From Neckera pumila (taxonomy: Eukaryota > Streptophyta > Bryopsida > Hypnales > Neckeraceae): a stretch of DNA of 64,000 nt. The stretch spans positions 17,858,501 through 17,922,500 of the forward strand of contig OZ018417.1 of assembly GCA_963969595.1 (NCBI GenBank). The letters are read 5' to 3'. Position 1 is the first letter of the stretch. Each line of letters opens with the position of its first letter. The notes under the pieces were generated by a model. The model saw nothing but the letters and a program-made list of their open reading frames with translations. It made no database searches and had not been told where the DNA came from. This document shows, one piece after another, positions 57,013 to 64,000 of this stretch. Position numbers and translations under genes: made by a program.

Positions 57013-58031
57013 TATATCCCTAAAGTCCAAAGGCCTTTTTCCCATTTAAAAACTAAAGACTAAAAACACACACACACTCAAAACTGCCATTTCTATTGCA
57101 AAGAGCAAAAAATTATTCTAATTCTAATTCAATTATTATTGTTATTGTTATTGTTATTGTTATTGTTATTGTTATTGTTATTGTTATTGTTATTGTTATT
57201 GTTATTGTTATTGTTATTGTTATTGTTATTATTATTGTTATTATTATTGTTATTATTATTATTATTATTATTATCATTAATATTTTATTATCATTTTATC
57301 ATTATTTCATATCTAAATGTAGGATCTTGTTTTCTTCACTTTAAATGCAAATATCTTGCAATCTATGTGGTCCTTGACTAAAATTTTTGTCTCTTTTTAA
57401 CTCAAAATTTTTGCACCACTAATTTTGAATTTCTAATTTCTTATGCTAAAGAATTGAGTTGAGAGTCTAGGAATTAAAAAAAAATAATTAATCAGTTTCA
57501 CTCATGAAAAATTTCTTAAGTAGAAATAGGTTTGAGATTGAAGGGAAAACTAAATTGTTAATAAATCTAAGATGGAATTGAAGCATACTAATAGTGAGAT
57601 TGCTCTAGCAAGATATATCAACCTTGTGATACTTTTTTTTGAAAAATTTGAAAAATTGTGAATCTTGTAAGTTATTTTATCAATAAGATGCTTTGATTGT
57701 CCAAAAAACAAGATTGTCCATAACATTCACATATCAAATCCAAATGGAATGAATAAAAGCTTTTCATGTAGATAAAAATACAATCTATGAGAAACAAATT
57801 TGTAAAAAAAATTATTATAAATTTTTGTGGAATTTTTTTGCATTGAGCTATAATTGTACCATAGCTTTTGCTCTCAGGCTTTGATTGAAATAAACAATTA
57901 TTTTCCACCAAAAATGAATGTATTTTTCTTTTTTCACAAAAGAATTTAGAAATTTCCGGCAATTACTAAGGCTATAGCCTACCTAAAGTCCATTATGTCC
58001 CTTGAAGGGACAATGGAACGTTGGACATTAA
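57013..58031 (-). mobile_element. piggyBac-like MITE, subtype A, with microsatellite expansion
   Basis: The left end TATA-TCCCTAAAGTCC (TTAA decayed) is followed by the subtype A sequence in the same orientation as 50828-51758 (AAAACTGCCATTTCTATTGC). The right part (CCATTATGTCCCTTGAAGGG, ACATTAA) is diverged. Contains the repeat at 57131-57290. Confidence 0.6.
57131..57290 (+). repeat. (TTATTG)n microsatellite
   Basis: About 15 uninterrupted GTTATT hexamers (57139-57229) followed by ATT/GTT interruptions. Frames reading poly-Leu or poly-Ile/Val across it are artefacts. Confidence 0.95.
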
Positions 58032-58089
58032 GTTAGTATTGCCATAAATAATATATATTTTCAATTGCACTCAAGAGAAATCGACAAAG

Positions 58090-58317
58090 TTAACCTTTTA
58101 TCCCCTCAAAGCCCATTTTGAATTTTTTATATATTTTCAATATCTTTATATAAATATGTTATTTAATTCAATATCACCAAATTGATCATAAAAGAAGATT
58201 GTCTTTGAATAATCCAAGCATTACTTTGAATGAATTAAAATTTACTCAAATAAACATTGTCATCAAGTTTTTTGTTCATCATCCAAAATATAGACTTTAG
58301 AAACCCTCAAAGGTTAA
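58090..58317. mobile_element. Possible small TTAA-bounded element, 228 bp
   Basis: TTAA-CCTTTTATCCCCTCAAAGCCC on the left and ACCCTCAAAGG-TTAA on the right. The ends are shortened and the interior has no match to the long copies. Confidence 0.4.
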
Positions 58318-58898
58318 AGGTTCCATGCATTGGCAATGGAAATTCAAGCTCCTCAAAAATTGTCCACATTGTAGTTAAATTTATGTAATAGAATTAGATG
58401 TGGGGTTTCATTTTTAAAGTGAATGTATTTATAATTCATGTTGGGTCTCAAATTGAAACTAAAGTTCTTCTTCTAAAACTTTGTTTTCTGTATAATTACA
58501 TACATCCAAGTTGCACTCAATATAATTCATAACATTTTTTACAATTTAGTAATTACTAATGTTGTAGGGTCTCTAATGCGTCCTGTAAAAGAAAAAGAAA
58601 AATCTACAGTGAAGTATTTGAATACGGTATATATTGGTTCCACATGAGTAGCGGTTGTAGTTCATGCCATATTAGGTAAGTGAGCCCATTACATACCAAA
58701 TGGGAGCAAGCTCATTGCAAACAAAATCATATTAGTTTTGCCCGCAATGGGCTAGCTCTTGGCATTTTGCCTATAGTAGGCCCATTTTCCTTTCTTGCTT
58801 GACCAATAAAAGTCAATAACTTAATCCCTCCCTAGGTATTTCAGAAAAGATGATACCATTTTTCAAGAATTCTTGAAAGGAGACACACTTAGAGCTTG
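58318..58898. other. AT-rich DNA, no gene seen
   Basis: No gene or element recognised. Confidence 0.4.
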
Positions 58899-60115
58899 TA
58901 TAGTGGGGTACCATTCAAAATGGCGTTTTTGCATTTGCAGAGAAGGAAATATCACATTTGTGAACTTTGACAACCTCCCAAGGGTTGAAAGATTGATCTT
59001 TGACCATGAAATTTTTTGCATGAAATCATCTTTATAATAATTATATATGTGCCAAATTTCAAAGCCAAAAGTTTTACTTAAGAAAAGATATTCGAAATCT
59101 ACCAACATGTGAAGCCATGAGAAAAAATTCACTACAGCCAACTTTGACATCCTTCCAAGGACTCAAAATTCTTTCTTTTCCCACGAAATTTTTGGCATAA
59201 GACCATATATATGTTGATTACATGTGTAAAAGGTCGATTTTCAAGTCCAAAAGGTCGATACCAAAAAAAAATATTCGAAATCTACCAACATGTATAGTTG
59301 TGAGAAACAATTTCTCTACTACCAACTTCGCCACTATAACAAGGGTTGACAAATTATTTATTTATCTTGAATTTTTTTCATGACATCATCTCTATGTTAA
59401 TAACATGTGTGCCAAATGACAAGGTCAAAATATTCATACAAAAAAAATACCAACATGTGTAATTTTGAGAAGAATTTCACTACTGCCGACTTTGATATTG
59501 TTCCAAGGGTTGGAAAAAACATTTTTTAAAATGAAATGTTTGTCATGGGATCATCTCTATGCTGATAAAATGTGTGCTAAATTTCAAGGTCACAAGATTC
59601 ACACAAGAAAAGATATTTGAAATCTACCAACATGTGTAGTTGAGAGAATGATTTTTTACATTCGTGTGAAACTTTACCCTTAAAATGACACTATCCTAAG
59701 GGCTGAAAAAACCATTTTCACACGTATACATGTTGGAAGAATTAAGATATCTTTTTTTGTGTGACTCTTTTGACCCTAAAATTTGGCACACATGTTATTA
59801 ACAAAGAGATGATCCCGCGACAAAAATTTCATGGTAAAGGAATAATTTGTCAACCCTTGGGATAGTGTCAAAGTTGGCAATAGTGAAATTTTTCTTATGG
59901 CTACATATGTTGAAAGAATTAGAATATCTTTTTTTGTATAAATTTTTGACCTTGAAATTTGTCACACCTATAAATAATATAGAGGTGATCTTGTGCAAAA
60001 AAATTTTAATAAAAAAAACAATTTTTCAGCCCTTGGAAGGCTGTCAAAGTTGGCAAATGTGAAATTTCCTTCCCTACAAATGCAAAAACGCCATTTTGAA
60101 CGGTACCCCTCTATA
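58899..60115. mobile_element. Foldback element with internal tandem units, 1.2 kb
   Basis: The ends TATAGTGGGGTACC and GGTACCCCTCTATA are inverted, and the pairing continues for about 75 bp (AAAATGGCGTTTTTGCATTT). Inside, about four units of 160-185 bp run in one direction (start points near 58967, 59146, 59325 and 59490; motifs CCAAGGGTTG, ATCATCTCTATG, AAATCTACCAACATGTG). About two units then run in the opposite direction (59693-60060). No transposase. This is the architecture of foldback-type elements. Confidence 0.8.
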
Positions 60116-60313
60116 CAATGTTGTGTTTGTATATAACCTTGTGGGTGACTCAAAGGATAGTGCTAATACATGCATGTGGTATATAGATGAATATGGATGT
60201 TTTTCTTCATATGTTATAATATTTAGGATTTGAATTGCAAAGATACATAGAGATTTGGATGAATTATTTTGTGGGAAAAAAATTAGAACTCAATGTTGTA
60301 AAAATTAGAGGTC

Positions 60314-60708
60314 TAAGGTAACTGACCCATTTCCAACCACTTAAGTAGTTACGCATATTTGGAGTGCAAGTTTTTTGAGTGCAAAAAATAGAGAAATAGA
60401 GTTTTTTGTGTACAAAAATAGAGTTTGAAAGGATTGCATATACTTCCAGCATTTTATTATACAAAATTTAATTACTATGGATTTTTTATTGAAAGATTTT
60501 CTTCGACCTATATTGGTAATATATACCTTTCTATTTGTAACCATAGGCTGATTGCAAAATTGACCAAGGGCCTCTTGCAATATTGACCACCTTGCAGCTA
60601 ATTATAATGCGCCACAAGTGCTTCAAGAATTGAGCCACAAATTCGCGGAAAGATAGCAACCTATAGATTGGAAATCAATTAGTGGTTGGAAATGGGTCGG
60701 CTACCTTG
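60314..60708. mobile_element. TA-flanked MITE with GACCCATTTCCAACC ends
   Basis: TA-AGGTAACTGACCCATTTCC on the left and GGAAATGGGTCGGCTACCT-TG on the right, inverted repeats of about 26 bp with two mismatches. About 391 bp, non-coding. The outermost AGGTA is shared with three other families in the window. Confidence 0.75.
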
Positions 60709-61529
60709 TAGCAAATAACAAATACCTATGAAGTTTTGGGGAAATCACTTCATATAATTTAAGGTATATACATGAATTAAAAGGTTATTTGATGGGGAGC
60801 TATTTACCTTAATTATTGTATTCAAAATGACTATATTTTATACAAAAATCTACAAAGGGTGTATTTTCAATACCCTTTGGTTTTTGTAAATTCATTTATG
60901 TGATTTTTTAAGTGGGTCTGTCTTATATATAAAATTTAAGTATCCAATTTTTTTCCGCCCCTACATTTCTTCAAGAATTTTTTCTTCCATCTATTATATA
61001 TGCATATAGGATATAAACCATGAAACCAACAACAATAAATTCAATTCAAGTTCCATTGACCAAGTGGTGGTTTTTAATAACAAGTTTACCATTGAATACT
61101 TAAAAATCGGCACTCAAACTATCCCGTAAACATCCCATATAATATGAGTGTGTTTAATACATGTGACTTCAAAGATTGAAGTGAAATGGACTATAAAATC
61201 TACCTTTTTGTGTTGTATAATTTCAGTTTGTTGAAACTAAGGTAAACCTCACTATTTGTGCAATGTGACGTGTTCTATTACTTGTGGTCAATGTTACATT
61301 AATACTTGATTTTTTTATATACATGTAGAACATATTAAATTTCCGTAGTTATTTTGGCAATGTCAAGTTGGTGTTTTTGAGGTCTAAATTGAATAATTAA
61401 CCAACTGGAGGAATAGTGTGGTGCCAATTCGATGTCTAATTAGTACTTTAAGTCAAAGCTGTAGTAAGTAACTATGTTAGATTCCAAATAGGGTGTCTTT
61501 CTATTAGGATGTTAAGTGGTGCCAAATCC
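60709..61529. other. AT-rich DNA, no gene seen
   Basis: No gene or element recognised up to the LTR boundary. Confidence 0.4.
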
Positions 61530-62035
61530 TGTCGTTGTTTGGGGTTGAATCGGTGCCGAGTTGGTATTTAGGTATCTGTGAATGCTTATACTCTCACCCA
61601 TTGCCACAGAAGCAAGTGCGATGTTAGGACTCAGATTCCAAAACAAGTATTCTGCTAATGCTTCCGAACGGATTTCAAATCCGGTTGCTACTTTCCAATG
61701 CAACCATCCCGAATTCATCTCTTCCTCAATATCACCTAAACTAAGAAAGAATGATAATATAGGCGCGGTCAATCATGGTATGTCATCACACAATAACACG
61801 CTCTTCCATTAAAAGACAAGCATAGACTTAACATGAAGAGACATTAAAACGAAGCACTCATCACTAGAAATCCTTCTTATATTAACGTATGTCAAGTGAA
61901 GGACATTGCTCCCTCACCGAGCTTAAGTTCAAGCTTTGATCGACTAACCGTAAATAACCGTCTTGTCTTCTACTAGTAAGCTCCGCTTCCCCTTCATCAT
62001 GGGACCTTGTCCCTTGGAACGACGTAGTCGTGACA
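61530..62035 (-). repeat. Putative 3' LTR of the Ty3/gypsy element
   Basis: On the minus strand it begins TGTCACGACTACG directly after a polypurine tract plus TAA, and could end ACAACGACA at 61530, giving TG...CA ends with a TGTC/GACA inverted pair and a length of 506 bp. The inner boundary is well supported. The outer one is a guess because the other LTR lies outside the window. Confidence 0.5.
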
Positions 62036-64000
62036 TTACCCCCCTCTTTTAAGGCATGTAGGTGATGTGTCGTTGAGTCGTTTGGTTTGGCCGCTTGTGG
62101 GTAACGCTTGTGGAAATTAGCTACCACATCAGGAGCATTGTGCAAATTTGCAGCCGGTTCCCAGGAATTTTCTTCGGGCCCGTATCCCTCCCAAGCTACC
62201 AAGTATTGGAGTTTTCTCCCTCTTCCTACCCGTCGGGAATCCAAAATTCTATTCACTTCCCACTCCATGTCACCGTCCGGGGTCACAATGGGTGGTGGTG
62301 GTTTTTGTCGTCGACTTGAGATGGTGTCAGGTCGATATCTCTCTAAAAGTGATACATGAAATACATTGTGTATACGAAGGGCCTTTGGTAGTCGAAGTCG
62401 ATAAACCAAGTCAGAGAGTTTAGCAATAATGGGGAAAGGCCCCAAAAACTTGGCTTCTAATTTTTTCGTGGGCGCAGTTGTAGAGATGTTATCGTGTCGA
62501 AGTAAAACCTTGTCTCCTACTACAAATGATGGTTGTAGCTGTACTCGTCGATCATAGTTGAGCTTGGCTTGGTCACCCGCTATTTGGATCATAGTCTTCA
62601 CCTCATCATGTATTTCTTTTAAAAGTCGAATCCTGTCTTCTGCCGCTGGCACACTTGAGGTTGTTGGTGTACTAATGGATAATGCTGGGTGGTACCTATA
62701 AGTGGCATAAAACGGCGAAAGACTTGTTGTTGAATGAATTGCATTGTTATAAGCGAATTCGGCTATTGGGAGGAGGTCTGACCAGTCATCTTGTCGTCGG
62801 GTTGTGAACATGCGAAGAAATTGCTCCAGCACCTGATTCACCCTCTCTGTCTGACCATCAGACTGTGGGTGGAAAGCCGTTGTCAAAGCCGGTTGGATGC
62901 GAAGGAGTTCGTGTAATCGTTTCATACATTTGGAAATGAATACCGGCCCACGGTCGGATATGATTTCTTCTGGAATGCCATGATGTTTCTACACGTGGTG
63001 AAGGTATAGATTGGCAGTTGCTAAAGAGTCGACTGTTTCAGTAGTCGGAATAAAATGTGCCAATTTTGTGTTTTTGTCCACAACGACCAAAATGGAGTCG
63101 GATCCATTGCTATTAGGCAATTTGACAATGAAATCGGCGGTAACCCGTTTCCATGGTGCCTCTGCCGTTGGAATGGGTTGCAATAATCCATGCCGGGCAT
63201 GATGAGTGGGCTTGGAGCGTTGGCACAAATCACACCCATCAACATACCGATGCACATATTTTCGAAATGTTGGCCAATAAAAAGTTCTTGACACCAAATC
63301 CACAGTTTTTGCTCTACCTTGATGTCCTGCCGTAGGTGCATCATGTCGGGAGCGTAGTATTTGTTGTTGTATCTCATCATCATCCGGTACATAAATTGCA
63401 TCCCGAAAATAGAGTAATCCGTCTTTAATCTTGTAATCTTGAAACCGTCGACGAATATTCACTGGAGCTCGGTTGGGGTCATTTATAAAGAATGCCAATA
63501 TTGGCTTAAGTGAGATATCCTCTCTCATAGCCCGTTTTATGTGTTGAATGATTTTAGCATCAGTCCAAATGAGATCACAGGCCTCCATTATTGCTAATTT
63601 TAGTAGGGGCTTGGGTTCTTTCGATGACTCTACTAATATATCGGGACGTCTTGACAGCATATCAGCACGGCCATTTAGTACCCCCGGCCGATGATGGATT
63701 TCGAAGTTGAATGCTGAGAGTTGCTCGGACCACCGTGCTTGTCGTCGGTTTAATTGTTTCGTTGTTAGGAAGTGTTCCAAATTTTTATGGTCTGAAATCA
63801 CTCGAATTATGTGTGGTGAACCTTCTAGATAGACTCGCCATTCTTGAAAAGCAAGTACAATACTAAGCAATTCTTTGTCATATATGTCGTAGTTCTTCTC
63901 TGCCGGTTGCATTTTGGAGCTCCGATAGGCACATGGGTGTAGATGCCCATCCTCTGCACGTTGTGATAAATAGCTCCTGTAGCACTATCTGAGGCATCTG
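61882..64000 (-). pseudogene. Ty3/gypsy chromovirus pol 3' part, disrupted
   Basis: Read leftwards: the RNase H start (TDASDSATGA) is at the window edge, a single-base loss near 63964-63972 shifts the frame, then KELLSIVLAFQEWRVYL and GRADMLSRR of RNase H follow. Next is the integrase zinc finger (HDAPTAGH...CDLCQ) and the core with its catalytic Asp in VTADFIVKLP, Asp in IISDRGPVF and Glu in SDGQTERVNQ. A TAG at 62989-62991 stands where related elements have Trp before KHHGIP. The C-terminus carries a chromodomain (WEVNRILDSRR... YLVAWEGYGPEENSWEP, about 62250-62075). Everything 5' of RNase H is outside the window. The RNase H text (FEIHHRPG, ADMLSRRPD) is closer in style to Tcn1/fungal-type chromoviruses than to the common angiosperm Tekay or CRM types; this is inference from memory of family features. 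Confidence 0.85.
62039..62050 (-). other. Polypurine tract
   Basis: AAAAGAGGGGGG on the minus strand, just upstream of the LTR start, is the expected plus-strand primer site of an LTR retrotransposon. It is still inside the open reading frame, which continues into the LTR. Confidence 0.75.

Noticed and set aside
57096..57381. Frames encoding long Leu or Ile/Val runs
   Set aside because: Direct translation of the TTATTG microsatellite.
62095..63335. Plus-strand frames opposite the gypsy pol region
   Set aside because: Shadows of the minus-strand polyprotein.
1..64000. CRISPR arrays, bacterial operons, ribosome binding sites
   Set aside because: No regularly spaced identical repeats with unique spacers were seen, and gene structure and repeats are those of a plant nuclear genome.

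Overview
The window looks like nuclear DNA of a land plant with a repeat-rich genome. The evidence is a plant-type bHLH transcription factor, the 3' end of a plant LINE with a reverse-transcriptase zinc-binding region, a chromodomain Ty3/gypsy element, and many CACTA, TA-flanked and TTAA-flanked miniature DNA transposons. Most of the sequence is AT-rich and non-coding. The chromovirus and the divergent bHLH would fit a non-seed plant (lycophyte, fern or bryophyte), but the species cannot be fixed from the sequence alone.

Layout. Only one intact gene is convincing: an intronless 558-codon bHLH gene (41442-43118, +). It lies in a GC-rich island with a TATA-like box and a CT-rich 5' leader. Positions 1-40,500 are almost entirely nested repeats and decayed AT-rich sequence. 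From 43,119 to 61,500 there is the 3' flank of the gene, then more miniature elements, a broken LINE (48.8-49.7 kb), tandem repeats and a 1.2-kb foldback element. The right end (61.5-64.0 kb, - strand) holds the 3' part of a Ty3/gypsy chromovirus (RNase H, integrase, chromodomain, polypurine tract, putative LTR). It is broken by one frameshift and one stop codon and runs off the window edge.

Main discovery. At least 18 copies or fragments, together about 11-12 kb, belong to a family with ends close to CCCCTAAAGGACC. They are flanked on both sides by TTAA. Full copies are about 0.92-0.97 kb and deleted versions about 0.57 kb. One copy (39546-40479) sits inside a LINE 3' tail. A second LINE tail in the same window (49.6 kb) supplies the empty site, which has a single TTAA. 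TTAA is therefore duplicated on insertion, as in piggyBac (or Kolobok) transposons. No transposase is present, so these are non-autonomous.

Other mobile DNA: four CACTA-type elements, one with a perfect CTT target duplication; several unrelated miniature families all bounded by TA (Tc1/mariner-like insertion); and a dispersed repeat (called R here) into which several of the others have inserted. The nesting gives a relative order of insertion. I saw no CRISPR array, rRNA gene or convincing tRNA gene.
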